A stretch of DNA of 64,000 bases from Rugosibacter aromaticivorans (GCF_000934545.1 NZ_CP010554.1:1550001-1614000), one strand, 5' to 3'; positions 9,509-19,796 are shown, counted from the first letter of the stretch. Notes: generated by a model from the sequence alone, not told the origin. Made by a program: numbers and translations.

Positions 9509-9604
9509 GCAGGCTCCGTGATGCTGTCTCGACTGAAATAAAAAACTAAAAAATAAGCTAAAACCCCTGGTGCCTATGTACCCATGTACCCGGTAGCAGG
9601 TCTG

Positions 9605-11398
9605 TCATTTATCCCCAACACGCAACACAGCAAGAAAGGCTTCTTGGGGAATTTCTACCCGTCCGACCTGCTTCATGCGCTTTTTCCCTGCTTTTTGTTT
9701 TTCCAGCAGTTTTTTCTTCCGCGAAATATCGCCCCCGTAGCACTTGGCGAGCACATCTTTGCGCATGGCTTTAACGTTTTCACGGGCAACAATGGTAGCG
9801 CCAATGGCTGACTGAATCGCCACATCGTACATTTGACGCGGAATCAGCTCGCGCATTTTGGCAGCCAGCTCGCGCCCGCGGAAAGCCGCATTAGCGCGAT
9901 GAACGATCAAGGAAAGTGCATCCACTTTTTCAGCATTGATCAAGATGTCAAGCTTGACGACATCCGCTGCACGATATTCTTTGAATTCGTAATCCAGGGA
10001 GGCATAACCACGCGAGACTGACTTTAATTTATCAAAAAAGTCCATGACAACCTCGGCCATTGGCATCTCATACGTCAGCTGAACCTGCTTGCCACGATAG
10101 GCGATATTGATCTGACGCCCCCGTTTTTGCTCACACAGGGTGATGACTGCACCAAGATATTCCTGCGGCACAAAAATAACGTTGGTAATAATGGGTTCGC
10201 GAATTTCCTCGATCTTCTGGAGCTCAGGCAGCTTGGCAGGATTCTCCACCAGGATTTCTTCCCCATTGCGCAGACGCACTTCGTATACCACCGTGGGCGC
10301 GGTGGTAATTAAATTTTGATCAAATTCTCGCTCCAAACGCTCTTGCACAATTTCCATGTGCAAAAGACCTAAAAAGCCGCAGCGAAAGCCAAACCCCAAC
10401 GCCTGAGAAACCTCGGGTTCATAGTGCAACGAGGCATCATTCAAGCGAAGTTTTTCTAGCGCATCGCGCAGTGAATCGTATTGATTTGACTCCACAGGAT
10501 AAAGGCCGGCAAAAACTTGCGGCTTAATTTCTTTAAAGCCTGGCAAAGGCGCCATAGCGGGTCTGTCAGCCAGCGTAATGGTATCGCCGACTTTTGCAGC
10601 ATCAAGCTCTTTGATACCGGAAATAATAAAGCCCACCTCGCCTGCCCGTAACGCGGGACAAGGCAATGCCTTGGGGGTGAATACGCCTACCTGCTCACAC
10701 AAATGCGTGCTACCTGTGGACATCAGCAACAGCTTATCTTTTGCCTGGAGCATGCCATCGACCACACGCACCAGCATCACGACGCCCACATAATTATCGA
10801 ACCATGAATCAATAATCAGCGCCTTGAGGGGGGCGTCCACCTGTCCTTTGGGGGCAGGAATTCGGGCAATGACTGCCTCTAAAACATCCTCCACGCCCAA
10901 GCCTGTTTTTGCTGAACACAGTACAGCCTCGGTAGCATCAATACCGATGACATCTTCAATTTCTTGACGAGCGTTATCCGGGTCGGCCTGTGGTAAATCA
11001 ATTTTGTTTAAAACAGGCACCACCTCAACACCAAGCTCTATCGCGGTATAACAGTTCGCGACAGTTTGTGCTTCAACACCTTGCGAGGCATCGACCACCA
11101 ACAATGCACCTTCGCAGGCCGATAGCGAACGGCTCACTTCATAGGAAAAATCAACGTGCCCGGGCGTGTCAATCAAATTGAGGTTATAGGTTTTGCCATC
11201 TCGCGCCTTGTAACTTAATGAAGCGGTTTGCGCTTTAATAGTGATCCCGCGTTCCCGTTCAATATCCATTGAATCAAGAACTTGTGACTCCATTTCGCGG
11301 TCTGATAGGCCGCCGCACTTATGGATGATGCGATCCGCCAGCGTAGACTTGCCGTGATCGATGTGAGCAATGATGGAAAAATTACGGATGTGATTCAT
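9605..11398 (-). CDS. lepA: Elongation factor 4 (LepA)
   Basis: 597 residues from [19 protein letters not shown]; an in-frame ATG at 11440 would add 14 unusual residues and is rejected. G motifs: [26 protein letters not shown]. The C-terminal LepA-specific domain ends with [22 protein letters not shown]4 is a ribosome-associated GTPase that influences translation or ribosome assembly under stress. A GCCGACTTTT match at 10587-10596 encodes the conserved KVGDT of LepA and is not taken as a repeat copy. Confidence 0.97.
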   Translation of the reverse strand: MNHIRNFSIIAHIDHGKSTLADRIIHKCGGLSDREMESQVLDSMDIERERGITIKAQTASLSYKARDGKTYNLNLIDTPGHVDFSYEVSRSLSACEGALLVVDASQGVEAQTVANCYTAIELGVEVVPVLNKIDLPQADPDNARQEIEDVIGIDATEAVLCSAKTGLGVEDVLEAVIARIPAPKGQVDAPLKALIIDSWFDNYVGVVMLVRVVDGMLQAKDKLLLMSTGSTHLCEQVGVFTPKALPCPALRAGEVGFIISGIKELDAAKVGDTITLADRPAMAPLPGFKEIKPQVFAGLYPVESNQYDSLRDALEKLRLNDASLHYEPEVSQALGFGFRCGFLGLLHMEIVQERLEREFDQNLITTAPTVVYEVRLRNGEEILVENPAKLPELQKIEEIREPIITNVIFVPQEYLGAVITLCEQKRGRQINIAYRGKQVQLTYEMPMAEVVMDFFDKLKSVSRGYASLDYEFKEYRAADVVKLDILINAEKVDALSLIVHRANAAFRGRELAAKMRELIPRQMYDVAIQSAIGATIVARENVKAMRKDVLAKCYGGDISRKKKLLEKQKAGKKRMKQVGRVEIPQEAFLAVLRVGDK

Positions 11399-11480
11399 AA
11401 AGAACCAATAAAAAAGGCGCTCAAAAAACCGACCGAGCACCTTTGAAGCCTTAAAAGGAGAACCAAGGAGAACCCCGATT

Positions 11481-11783
11481 TTAACGGAAAGCGTTCAAAT
11501 ACTCACGGACTTTCGCACTATCCAGGAAATAATGGCACAACGGTTGGCCCTCCGTATCGAGCAAAACCGGCACTAGCTCATCATATTCAGCAACTAATGC
11601 CGGATCTGCATCAACATCAATCACATCGACATCAAATCTGATCAAACCAGGCTCGCCACGGAGTTCATTCAGCGCGGCGAGCATGTCATCACAGAGGTGG
11701 CAATACGAGCGGCTTAACAACCGTAGCGTGGGGCTATTTATCGGTTGCTCCTTTAATAAGGACAAAGGTTTGCACTTCGCCAC
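11481..11783 (-). CDS. Glutaredoxin-like DUF836 family protein
   Basis: 100 residues if started at ATG 11783, which overlaps the degP 3' end by 50 bases. The core begins [19 protein letters not shown], a thioredoxin-fold start with a CxxC pair typical of the DUF836 glutaredoxin-like family, followed by [26 protein letters not shown]. Its likely role is thiol-disulfide exchange; the substrate is unknown. The true start may be further downstream, near the AAAGGAG at about 11750, but no ATG follows at the right spacing. The order degP-DUF836-lepA is common in Betaproteobacteria. Confidence 0.82.
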   Translation of the reverse strand: MAKCKPLSLLKEQPINSPTLRLLSRSYCHLCDDMLAALNELRGEPGLIRFDVDVIDVDADPALVAEYDELVPVLLDTEGQPLCHYFLDSAKVREYLNAFR

Positions 11784-13179
11784 GCCGTACGAGTAGCGTA
11801 ATGGATTCTGTTTTATTCACCGCCGCGATAAGCTCATTGAATTGCGCCACTGATTTGAGCTCAACCTGGCTCCCTTTATGGATGAGCGAGAGCAAAATAT
11901 CCCCTGGGCGCAGATCCGTGCGTATGCCTTCGTTCGTTACATCTTCAACGATCAGGCCGCTTTGCAGCCCCGAAGCGCGTTTTTGTTCCGATGACAAGGC
12001 AGAAAGTACCAGCCCTAATCGATTAGCTTTGGCAGATTCGGATGACTTGCGGCCACGTTTGACTTCGGGCGTGCCATCTTCAGGAATTTCGCCCATCGTT
12101 ACCATCACATCAAGGGTTTTCCCCTTGCGCCAGATTTGCACCGGCAATTTGCTGCCTGGTTTGGTTGCACCAACCTGACGTGGCAGTTCGCTGGATTCAG
12201 TCACCAGCTTGCCATTAAATTTGAGAATGATATCGCCCGATACAATCCCTGCTTTGTCTGCAGCCGCACCTTTCTCTACCGAAGTAACCAGCGCGCCTTG
12301 CGCTTTACTCAAGCCAAAAGATTCCGCCAGATCTTTACTCACCTCTTGAATAACCACTCCCATGCGGCCGCGGCTCACGCGCCCATTTTGTTTGAGCTGC
12401 GTCTGAACTTCCATTGCCAGATCAATCGGTATGGCAAAAGATAATCCCATGAAACCGCCTGATCGTGAATATATCTGCGAATTGATGCCCACGACTTCAC
12501 CCTTCATGTTGAATAAAGGACCGCCAGAATTGCCTGGATTAATGGGCACATCGGTTTGAATAAAAGGTACAAAGTTTTCTTGCGTGAGAGACCGTCCCTT
12601 TGCACTCACAATGCCTGCTGTGACGGTGTTCTCAAAACCAAAAGGAGATCCAATCGCCACAACCCATTCGCCTACCTTCAATTTTTCCGGGTCGCCCAAA
12701 CGTGTGAAAGGTAGTTTTGTCGCTTCAATTTTGATTAATGCGACATCCGTGCGTTTATCAGCCCCTAGAACTTTAGCTTTAAATTCGCGCTTATCTGTTA
12801 GCTTTACAGTCACTTCATCTGCACCGTCAACCACATGGGCGTTGGTCAAGATATACCCGTTTGCGCTGATGATAAAGCCTGAACCTAACGACTGATTTTT
12901 ATATTCACGCGGCTCGTCAGGCCGCCCCTGTTGCCCCGGCATGCCTGGAACTTGTCCGGGAAAAAACCGCCGGAATAGCTCTTGTGCCGGGTCATTTTCG
13001 TCAAAGGGGAAAAGTTGGGCCTGTGCACTTTGTTTGATGATTTGCGTAGTGCTGATATTCACAACCGCCGGACCTTGCGCATCAACCAGCTCAGTGAAGT
13101 CAGGTAAATCACGTGCCTGAGTCGGCGCGGATAGAAAGACAAAAAAAGTGGCTGCAAAAGCCAGACAAAATTTCTTCAT
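11734..13179 (-). CDS. degP: Periplasmic Do/DegP-type serine endoprotease (MucD-like)
   Basis: 481 residues. A signal peptide (MKKFCLAFAATFFVFLSAPT, cleavage after TQA) is followed by a trypsin-like domain with the triad His115 (TNAHVVDG), Asp145 (DVALIKI) and Ser218 (PGNSGGPLF), then two PDZ domains (about 265-355 and 395-475). It degrades misfolded periplasmic proteins. Its location directly after rseC in the rpoE-rse operon matches mucD of Pseudomonas and suggests sigma-E control. Confidence 0.95.
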   Translation of the reverse strand: MKKFCLAFAATFFVFLSAPTQARDLPDFTELVDAQGPAVVNISTTQIIKQSAQAQLFPFDENDPAQELFRRFFPGQVPGMPGQQGRPDEPREYKNQSLGSGFIISANGYILTNAHVVDGADEVTVKLTDKREFKAKVLGADKRTDVALIKIEATKLPFTRLGDPEKLKVGEWVVAIGSPFGFENTVTAGIVSAKGRSLTQENFVPFIQTDVPINPGNSGGPLFNMKGEVVGINSQIYSRSGGFMGLSFAIPIDLAMEVQTQLKQNGRVSRGRMGVVIQEVSKDLAESFGLSKAQGALVTSVEKGAAADKAGIVSGDIILKFNGKLVTESSELPRQVGATKPGSKLPVQIWRKGKTLDVMVTMGEIPEDGTPEVKRGRKSSESAKANRLGLVLSALSSEQKRASGLQSGLIVEDVTNEGIRTDLRPGDILLSLIHKGSQVELKSVAQFNELIAAVNKTESITLLVRRGEVQTFVLIKGATDK

Positions 13180-13195
13180 TTCTAGTTCTTACTCC

Positions 13196-13657
13196 TTAAA
13201 TAAAATAAAGGTTTTTTTTAGGAAATGTCGTTTCCTTGCATAATTTCTGCCAGTAAAACGGATGGTGCCCGTCATGAAAACTTTGCTCGCAACGGCGCAA
13301 TAATGCAAAACCAAGTGCTAATCCAACCAACGCTCCCCCCGCTGCTGCCTCATCCCCAGCCAGTCGCTGGCCGATCATCGCACCACTGATGATTAATAAC
13401 AGTGGAATGACATACGACGCCAGCACCGCACGAAAGACCGTGCCTTCAGCAACAACTAGGCGGACCCGATCACCAACGCGCAAGTCCAGCGTATTGCTCA
13501 TGCGATAACGACGTGGACGATTCGCTTGGCCCAACAAGCCTGTTTGGCACCCCATGGGGTTGGGGCAGTGCTCGCACGCGGTGAGCCTGGCCGGTACTTC
13601 AACCCAGACTTCATTATTACTTGTCACCGCAACAACGTGTGCGTCACATTGTGTCAT
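13196..13657 (-). CDS. rseC: RseC/MucC-type positive regulator of sigma-E
   Basis: 153 residues from ATG 13657, which overlaps the rseB stop (ATGA); a start at 13669 is possible but less likely. The N-terminal Cys cluster ACEHCPNPMGCQTG near residues 29-42 and two membrane segments (AVLASYVIPLLLIISGAMI and GGALVGLALGFALL) are the RseC/MucC layout. RseC homologues modulate the sigma-E pathway and in E. coli help reduce SoxR. The gene lies between rseB and degP. Confidence 0.92.
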   Translation of the reverse strand: MTQCDAHVVAVTSNNEVWVEVPARLTACEHCPNPMGCQTGLLGQANRPRRYRMSNTLDLRVGDRVRLVVAEGTVFRAVLASYVIPLLLIISGAMIGQRLAGDEAAAGGALVGLALGFALLRRCEQSFHDGHHPFYWQKLCKETTFPKKNLYFI

Positions 13658-14622
13658 TTTTCTATCCACTCGATGCCATCACCTAATTGCTTAAGTGCAA
13701 GGACTGGCACCTCACCCATCACTACTAAAAAGTACTTATTGAGCTGGCGGTGGTACACATTAAGCGCACCCATGCTGGACAAGACTGCAGGGCTACTTGA
13801 TTCTGCTTCCCCCACATTGGTGCGAGGCTCAATAAATGCAGAAATTGTGGCCACACCATCTGAAAATAAAATGTGCAATGCAGGCTGCCCCGATCCAGAT
13901 TGGCGCTTCATTGCATTGATGCGTCGAAACCCAGGAATGTTCTTGTGAAAAACCCATCCCAGATCTTCCGGCACAATTTCTGTCGTTATAACTTTTTGTA
14001 CTTGCAGGCCCTCCGTGGGAAAGCTTGGCTTTAAGGCCTGGCGTGGTAGCGGGCCGCCAATAGTGACCTGAGTGAAACTGAAAGAATCCAGCGTTTCGCC
14101 ATGTCCCCCCAAGACTGCGGCTCTTAACAATAAGCCACTGGCAGTGTCTAGCCAGAACTCATGTCCATACCGCAAATTATCTCGTGGCTCCAGAACGATG
14201 ACACGGCTATCGACACCCGCTACACGACCCTGACCCATGGGGCGAATCAAATAATAATCTTGCAAACGGCTCAATCCGGCGGGCAATAACGCGGGGAATT
14301 GATGGCGCGTTGAACGGGTTTCAACAATCAAGCGTTTTTCATTGGAAAAAAAACTGGTTGTTTCATCGCCATTACGAATCATTTCGCGCGGGCTGTCATC
14401 AAGTACCTCTATCCGCTCCAGGTCGCGTCCATCAGCCCAGGTATGCGCTATTCGCGAAGTTTCCATACGATCGGCGCTACGGTACACGAAAATACCTTCG
14501 TATGTCAGCTGGCGGGAAGCCTGCGCCATACGCTGCAAAGCCATCAGGCTATTCTCTGCATGTGCAAAAGTCGGCGCTAGCAATGCGGCGAGACAACACA
14601 CCTGGACACGCAGAAAATCCAT
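13654..14622 (-). CDS. rseB: Sigma-E regulatory protein RseB/MucB
   Basis: 322 residues with a signal peptide (CCLAALLAPTFAHA) and a MucB/RseB body (YEGIFVYRSADRMETSRIAH near residue 40, YGHEFWLDTASGLLLR near 150). RseB binds RseA in the periplasm and shields it from proteolysis until lipid or lipopolysaccharide signals arrive. It overlaps rseA by one base. AAAAGTCGGCGCTAG at 14566-14580, within the signal peptide, resembles the dispersed repeat core, but it encodes an ordinary signal peptide end and is probably chance. Confidence 0.95.
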   Translation of the reverse strand: MDFLRVQVCCLAALLAPTFAHAENSLMALQRMAQASRQLTYEGIFVYRSADRMETSRIAHTWADGRDLERIEVLDDSPREMIRNGDETTSFFSNEKRLIVETRSTRHQFPALLPAGLSRLQDYYLIRPMGQGRVAGVDSRVIVLEPRDNLRYGHEFWLDTASGLLLRAAVLGGHGETLDSFSFTQVTIGGPLPRQALKPSFPTEGLQVQKVITTEIVPEDLGWVFHKNIPGFRRINAMKRQSGSGQPALHILFSDGVATISAFIEPRTNVGEAESSSPAVLSSMGALNVYHRQLNKYFLVVMGEVPVLALKQLGDGIEWIEK

Positions 14623-15212
14623 TAGCGATTATTACCCGAAGCTGAAATTGTACGAATATGGCTTGCGCCACCTACCAGTGCACCTCCTTCGTAGGTTTGG
14701 TGCGCTACAAGGTATTCCTGCAACCGTGCTGATTGTTCTGCCTCAGCGACGGAGGTTACAGAGGGTAAAGAGAGTGTCGATGACACGGGGGTTGCAGTGC
14801 GTGTAACGGGCGGAGTCATCACCGCGAGACTGGGTACTGATTGGGATATAAGCGCCTGGCTAGAAACGATCATTGACCCAACGGGCATCCGCACTGGCGC
14901 TAAAGCGACCCATGCCACCACGGCAACTCCTGCAGCAGATGCCGCCAGTGCCATGACGGGACGTTGCCAGCGGATAACGCTGCGCTGCGGGCGGGTTGGC
15001 GACAAGACGGTGGGTTCTAGCGATAGCGCCGCCATCACTCGACTGGTCACATCGATCGTTAAGTCAGGCTCGTGACGCATGGCATCTCCCATCACATGAT
15101 AGAGATGCCAAAGGTTTTTCTGTTCACTGTCGCGGGATAAGGTCGTCACCGCAGCTGTCGTTTCATGGGCTTCGAGCCCCCCATCCATCAATGCAGAAAT
15201 ACGTGTTTTCAT
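14622..15212 (-). CDS. rseA: Anti-sigma-E factor RseA/MucA
   Basis: 196 residues. The N-terminal part (ISALMDGGLEAHETTAAVTT, then NLWHLYHVMGDAMR) is the RseA sigma-binding domain. One membrane segment follows near residues 87-107 (VMALAASAAGVAVVAWVAL), then a periplasmic tail. It holds sigma-E at the membrane until regulated proteolysis. It lies between rpoE and rseB. Confidence 0.94.
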   Translation of the reverse strand: MKTRISALMDGGLEAHETTAAVTTLSRDSEQKNLWHLYHVMGDAMRHEPDLTIDVTSRVMAALSLEPTVLSPTRPQRSVIRWQRPVMALAASAAGVAVVAWVALAPVRMPVGSMIVSSQALISQSVPSLAVMTPPVTRTATPVSSTLSLPSVTSVAEAEQSARLQEYLVAHQTYEGGALVGGASHIRTISASGNNR

Positions 15213-15254
15213 TGCCTTATCCTCGCACGGCTATTACAACAAAAGATCGTTGGG

Positions 15255-15854
15255 TTACCACCTTTTATCGGCCGCTGTATCCAGCAAAGGCCGTAACTTC
15301 AATGCAATCGCATCACGTGCGCGAAAAATCCGCGAACGCACTGTACCAATTGGACAATCCATCACATCAGCAATTTCTTCATACGACAACCCCTCAATTT
15401 CGCGTAGTGTCAAGGCGGTACGCAAATCCTCGGGCAAGGCCTCCACAACCGCATTGACTGTCTCACCAATTTGCTTAGTCATCAGCAATCGCTCGGGAGT
15501 TTCATTATTTCGCAGCAACTCGGGTTCATCGTAATTTTCAGTTTCTTCGTTATCGGTTGTTGAGGTCAACTGCGCTCGTCGGCCATACGTGATCAGCCAG
15601 TTTTTAGCGGTATTGACCCCAATGCGATACAACCACGTGTAGAAGGCACTATCGTTACGAAAGCCTGGCAGCGCCTTGTATGCGCGGATGAAGCTATCTT
15701 GCACAATATCTTCCACTTCCGCCGGATCACGCACCATACGTGAAACCAGACGCGCGAGCTTGCGCTGATACTTGGTGACCAACAGCCCGAAAGCTTGTTT
15801 GTCACCGGCTTGGACACGCTCAACGAGCATCCGGTCTGCTTCACGATCTCCCAT
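15255..15854 (-). CDS. rpoE: RNA polymerase sigma factor RpoE (sigma-E/AlgU)
   Basis: 199 residues of the ECF sigma group. Region 2 contains YQRKLARLVSRMVRDPAEVE and DIVQDSFIRAYKALPGF, and region 4 contains LREIEGLSYEEIADVMDCP with its helix-turn-helix. It directs envelope-stress transcription and heads the operon rpoE-rseA-rseB-rseC-degP. The 224 bases between rpoE and the divergent nadB must hold promoters for both; no convincing sigma-E-type promoter was picked out by eye. Confidence 0.96.
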   Translation of the reverse strand: MGDREADRMLVERVQAGDKQAFGLLVTKYQRKLARLVSRMVRDPAEVEDIVQDSFIRAYKALPGFRNDSAFYTWLYRIGVNTAKNWLITYGRRAQLTSTTDNEETENYDEPELLRNNETPERLLMTKQIGETVNAVVEALPEDLRTALTLREIEGLSYEEIADVMDCPIGTVRSRIFRARDAIALKLRPLLDTAADKRW

Positions 15855-16078
15855 GGGCTTTGTGCTTTGATTCCGCCTAAAAACAAAATTTTGCAGCCGG
15901 TCTGGCTGCTGGTCAGTATATCAAGCCATTCTGCCCGTTTCATATCTTGTTTTCTGTATATCTCACTGCGCCCTTAGTAACTCATCTGGTTTACCGGATT
16001 CGTCATCTTACTGTTGAAAGCAGTGACCCTTTTAAAGCTGAATAGTTCCCTGCTTGATGAGTGATATAGTTGCGCCCC

Positions 16079-17692
16079 ATGAAACAAAAAGAACAGAAGG
16101 AACAGAAGGCCATTAAGCACTTCGACGTTCTCATCATTGGTAGTGGCCTCGCGGGCCAGTCGTTGGCTCTTCGCCTGGCAGACACTCATCGTGTGGCGCT
16201 AGTGACCAAAAAAACACTAGAGGACTCGGCCTCAGCCTGGGCACAAGGTGGCATTGCTGCGGTATTGGATGAAAGCGATTCTGTTGATGCCCATATCGCC
16301 GATACACTTACCGCCGGCGCTGGTTTATGCGATCCGAGCGCTACGCGTTTTGTAGTCGAACATAGCCATGAAGCTATCGATTGGCTCATGGCCCGAGGCG
16401 TACCCTTCACCCGCGATGACTCATCCTTTGGATTTCATCTCACCCGTGAAGGCGGCCACGGGCAGCGCCGTATCATTCATGCGGCCGATGCGACTGGCAA
16501 AGCAGTGCAGAACACGCTCACCGAGCAGATCCGAAAGCATCCGCAAATCACCGTCTTGGAGCAGCATATTGCGGTGGATCTCATTACCTCAAGCCGGCTC
16601 GAGGTAAACCCTAATCGCTGCCTGGGTGCGTATGTACTCGATATTCAGCACGACACTGTCGTCACCATCGGCGCTGACCACACGGTGCTGGCAACGGGTG
16701 GCATCGGGAAAGTTTACCTTTACACGACCAATCCGGATACCGCAACGGGAGATGGCGTCGCCATGGCCTGGCGTGCAGGTTGCCGTGTTGCCAACATGGA
16801 GTTCGTTCAATTTCATCCTACGTGCTTGTATCACCCACACGCCAAATCCTTTCTGATTTCCGAAGCCTTGCGCGGGGAAGGCGGTCTGCTGCGTTTGCCC
16901 GATGGCACCCGCTTCATGCCCAATTACGATCCGCGCGCTGAATTAGCCCCGCGCGATATCGTCGCGCGCACCATTGATTTCGAAATGAAGCGCCATGGGG
17001 TGGATTGCGTTTTTCTTGATATGACGCATAAACCGGCGGATTTTCTCAAAGAGCATTTCCCCACCATTTATGCACGCTGCCTGACGCTCGGCATTGATAT
17101 CACCAAAGAACCCATTCCCGTGGTACCTGCTGCCCACTACGCTTGTGGCGGGATTGTGACGGATATGTCTGCACGAACGGATCTACCCGCTCTGTATGCC
17201 ATCGGTGAAACCACCTTTACCGGGCTGCACGGTGCGAATCGACTCGCCTCGAATTCCTTGCTGGAATGCGTGGTATTTTCCGCCGCCGCCGCAAAAGCAA
17301 TCAGTGAAACAACGGTCAAACCGGCACCCCCCTTGCCGCACTGGGATGAAAGCCGCGTACGCGATGCCGATGAAGAAATTGTCATTTCCCATAATTGGGC
17401 AGAGTTGCGCCGATTCATGTGGGATTATGTCGGTATCGTGCGCACCAACAAACGCTTGGAACGTGCGCTGCATCGCATCATCCTGCTAGAAAAAGAGATT
17501 AGCGAATACTATGAAAATTTTCGCATCAGCAACGATCTCATTGAGTTGCGCAATCTGGTTCTGACTGCCCACCTGATTGTGAAAAGTGCTCAATGTCGCC
17601 ACGAAAGTCGCGGGCTTCATTTTAGTCGAGACTATCCCGAAACCTTGCCTCGTGCGCTGGATACCGTGCTTCACCCTTATCAACATGGGTGA
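16079..17692 (+). CDS. nadB: L-aspartate oxidase
   Basis: 537 residues from ATG 16079 (an in-frame TTG at 16070 is less likely). FAD-binding [19 protein letters not shown] near the N-terminus, [18 protein letters not shown] near residue 125, HPTCLYHP near 245 and [11 protein letters not shown] near 260 define NadB. It oxidises L-aspartate to iminoaspartate, the first step of NAD biosynthesis. It diverges from rpoE and converges on ygfX. The opening run [12 protein letters not shown] is lysine/glutamate-rich and of low complexity. Confidence 0.97.
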   Translation: MKQKEQKEQKAIKHFDVLIIGSGLAGQSLALRLADTHRVALVTKKTLEDSASAWAQGGIAAVLDESDSVDAHIADTLTAGAGLCDPSATRFVVEHSHEAIDWLMARGVPFTRDDSSFGFHLTREGGHGQRRIIHAADATGKAVQNTLTEQIRKHPQITVLEQHIAVDLITSSRLEVNPNRCLGAYVLDIQHDTVVTIGADHTVLATGGIGKVYLYTTNPDTATGDGVAMAWRAGCRVANMEFVQFHPTCLYHPHAKSFLISEALRGEGGLLRLPDGTRFMPNYDPRAELAPRDIVARTIDFEMKRHGVDCVFLDMTHKPADFLKEHFPTIYARCLTLGIDITKEPIPVVPAAHYACGGIVTDMSARTDLPALYAIGETTFTGLHGANRLASNSLLECVVFSAAAAKAISETTVKPAPPLPHWDESRVRDADEEIVISHNWAELRRFMWDYVGIVRTNKRLERALHRIILLEKEISEYYENFRISNDLIELRNLVLTAHLIVKSAQCRHESRGLHFSRDYPETLPRALDTVLHPYQHG

Positions 17693-17750
17693 CACGTATA
17701 AACGTATAACACGGGTTGAAGAAGCAAAGCAGTTTATTTTATGGAGCAAG

Positions 17751-18239
17751 TCATTTCTGAGGTGGTCTCTTCAGCTGCCAGCGCAGCCAAAGACGTAACT
17801 GGCGAAAGTCTTCTGCCTCAAGGCTATCGCTTAGCAAGACCAGTGATTGCAGGCGATTTTTCTGCCGATAAAGCAAGATAACCAGAAACGGCAAAACAGT
17901 GGTATGTGGGTGCAGAAACAGGTCACTCACCGTCCCCCCAGGGGACTTTCCAAAGACGGCTCTGCACTTCCTTCGGTCGGATTCAACGCTTCGCGGCGTA
18001 TCACCAGCGCCGACTTTTTCAATTCGACCGTCCCCATGCAAAATTAACGCGGCTGTTGATGCGGTACTATCACGCTTTATCCATGAGGTGCCAATCATCA
18101 ACAACAAAGCCCCTTGCAGCAGGCTAGAGAGATTGACGCCTAAGACGATACACGCTGCAATAAGATGCGCAAGCCACAACAGGCGCTTCAAAAAACGCGA
18201 TGGCCTGACAGGAATAGAACGCTTTGCGACGGACCTCAT
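17751..18239 (-). CDS. YgfX-like membrane protein with in-frame insertion of a 90-bp repeat
   Basis: 162 residues. Two adjacent hydrophobic stretches (LLWLAHLIAACIVLGVNLSS and GALLLMIGTSW) and the C-terminal SLVLLSDSLEAEDFRQLRLW resemble the YgfX (CptA) family, small inner-membrane proteins encoded between nadB/rpoE and fabF in Betaproteobacteria. The segment from [17 protein letters not shown] to FGKSPG (about residues 75-103) is encoded by the 90-bp dispersed repeat at 17930-18019. Without it, LILHGDGRIE would join almost directly to VSDLFLHPHTTVLPF, as in the family. The gene therefore tolerates an insertion of roughly 25-30 residues, or is inactivated without frameshift. The family assignment comes from recalled features and was not searched. 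Confidence 0.75.
   Translation of the reverse strand: MRSVAKRSIPVRPSRFLKRLLWLAHLIAACIVLGVNLSSLLQGALLLMIGTSWIKRDSTASTAALILHGDGRIEKVGAGDTPRSVESDRRKCRAVFGKSPGGTVSDLFLHPHTTVLPFLVILLYRQKNRLQSLVLLSDSLEAEDFRQLRLWLRWQLKRPPQK
17930..18019 (+). repeat. 90-bp long form of the dispersed repeat (copy A), inside ygfX
   Basis: This block matches the reverse complement of 22611-22700 at 85 of 90 positions. Its parts are a hairpin-forming end (CCGTCCCCCCAGGGGAC), a middle with TTCCTTCGGTCGGATTC, and the core TCACCAGCGCCGACTTTTT at the right end. It lies inside a coding region and stays open in the gene's frame. Confidence 0.9.
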
Positions 18240-18251
18240 CGCAATGAGTGG

Positions 18252-19505
18252 CTATATCTTGCGAAAAATTAATGTGCCGTTGGTACCGCCAAAACCAAAA
18301 TTATTTTTCATCGCGACATCAATTTTCATCGGCCGCGCGGTATTAGCACAGTAGTCCAGATCACAGTCAGGGTCTTGATCGAAAATATTAATCGTCGGCG
18401 GGCTGATCTGATGATAAATCGCTAGCACAGTGAATATCGACTCAATCCCCCCTGCCCCACCTAACAAATGTCCGGTCATCGATTTGGTGGAATTGACCAC
18501 GAGCTGCTTGGCGACATCATGACCAAAAGCCAATTTAATGGCTTCGGTTTCATTTTTATCGCCCAGCGGTGTTGAGGTGCCATGGGCATTCAAATACTGC
18601 ACATTGTCAGCATTAACACCCGCATTCTTCATGGCATTTTGCATACTGCGTTTAGGGCCATCGGTATCGGGTGCGGTCATGTGAAAGGCATCAGCAGTCA
18701 TGCCAAACCCCGTAAGCTCGGCATAAATTTTCGCGCCGCGCCGCTTGGCATGTTCGTACTCTTCCAGCACCATGACCCCTGCGCCTTCACCCAGCACAAA
18801 CCCATCGCGCTCTTTATCCCACGGACGGCTTGCAGTGGCAGGATCGTCATTACGGGTTGATAGCGCTTTGGCAGAAGCAAAACCACCAATGGCCAGCGGT
18901 GTAACAGAAGCTTCTGAACCGCCGCACACCATGACATCGGCATCACCATATTCAATCATGCGTGCGGACAGGCCGATGGCATGTAAACCCGTGCTGCAGG
19001 CCGTTACGATTGAAAGATTCGGCCCCTTCATCCCATACATGATCGACAAATTGCCGGAAATCATATTAATAATGGTACTAGGGATAAAGAAAGGTGAAAT
19101 TTTGCGTGGTCCACCGGCCAGAAAATCATTGTGGGTTTCTTCAATCATCGGCAAACCACCAATGCCTGAGCCGATATTTACGCCAATGCGATCCGCGTTT
19201 TCATCGGTGACTTCAATGCCGGAATCACGCACTGCCTGAATTCCAGCTGCCATGCCGTAATGGATAAATGTATCCATCCGGCGCGCTTCTTTGGCGGATA
19301 GATAGGCAGTGACATCAAAACCTTTCACCTCACCAGCAATACGCACCGACACCGCCGACGCGTCAAACCGAGTAATCGGTGCGATGCCACTTTTTCCGGC
19401 GATTATATTTTCCCAAGCTTCGAGAACAGAATTACCAACTGGTGAGACAAGGCCCAGACCAGTAACGACTACACGACGTCGTGACGCAAGTGGCACATGT
19501 GGCAC
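18252..19505 (-). CDS. fabF: 3-oxoacyl-[ACP] synthase II
   Basis: 417 residues. Catalytic Cys170 lies in VTACSTGLHAIG, and the two catalytic His in NAHGTSTPLGDKNE and TKSMTGHLLGGAGG. FabF elongates acyl-ACP with malonyl-ACP, including the temperature-sensitive elongation of palmitoleate. It directly follows acpP on the minus strand, the standard order. Normal length. Confidence 0.97.
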   Translation of the reverse strand: MPHVPLASRRRVVVTGLGLVSPVGNSVLEAWENIIAGKSGIAPITRFDASAVSVRIAGEVKGFDVTAYLSAKEARRMDTFIHYGMAAGIQAVRDSGIEVTDENADRIGVNIGSGIGGLPMIEETHNDFLAGGPRKISPFFIPSTIINMISGNLSIMYGMKGPNLSIVTACSTGLHAIGLSARMIEYGDADVMVCGGSEASVTPLAIGGFASAKALSTRNDDPATASRPWDKERDGFVLGEGAGVMVLEEYEHAKRRGAKIYAELTGFGMTADAFHMTAPDTDGPKRSMQNAMKNAGVNADNVQYLNAHGTSTPLGDKNETEAIKLAFGHDVAKQLVVNSTKSMTGHLLGGAGGIESIFTVLAIYHQISPPTINIFDQDPDCDLDYCANTARPMKIDVAMKNNFGFGGTNGTLIFRKI

Positions 19506-19556
19506 AAGTGACTCCCGAAATGAAAAGTAATGATGCGGTTGGACTTATTGCGGGGC

Positions 19557-19796
19557 TTATTTTTTGAGATTGGTATTGACGTAATCAATCGCCTGTTGAA
19601 CGCTGGTAATTTTTTCTGCGTCTTCATCAGGAATTTCGCACTCGAACTCTTCTTCCAGCGCCATGACGAGCTCAACCGTATCGAGAGAATCAGCACCCAG
19701 ATCTTCTACAAACGAAGATTCGTTTTTAATATCGGCCTCATTCACACCGAGTTGTTCAGCTACGATTTTCTTGACGCGTTGTTCGATGTTATCCAT
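19557..19796 (-). CDS. acpP: Acyl carrier protein
   Basis: 79 residues, strongly acidic, with the phosphopantetheine attachment motif [18 protein letters not shown] (Ser37). It carries growing acyl chains for the Fab enzymes encoded around it and is modified by AcpS (4942-5319). A GGAAGGAG-like sequence precedes the ATG (GGGAAGGAGTTTCAATATG), a strong ribosome binding site that fits a highly expressed protein. Confidence 0.98.
   Translation of the reverse strand: MDNIEQRVKKIVAEQLGVNEADIKNESSFVEDLGADSLDTVELVMALEEEFECEIPDEDAEKITSVQQAIDYVNTNLKK

Noticed and set aside
10583..10600. Repeat-core-like GCCGACTTTTGC in lepA
   Set aside because: It encodes the conserved KVGDT of LepA seen in all bacteria, so the match comes from protein conservation.
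14566..14580. AAAAGTCGGCGCTAG at the rseB signal peptide as a repeat copy
   Set aside because: Only the short part matches and the encoded LAPTFAHA is a normal signal peptide end; chance is sufficient.
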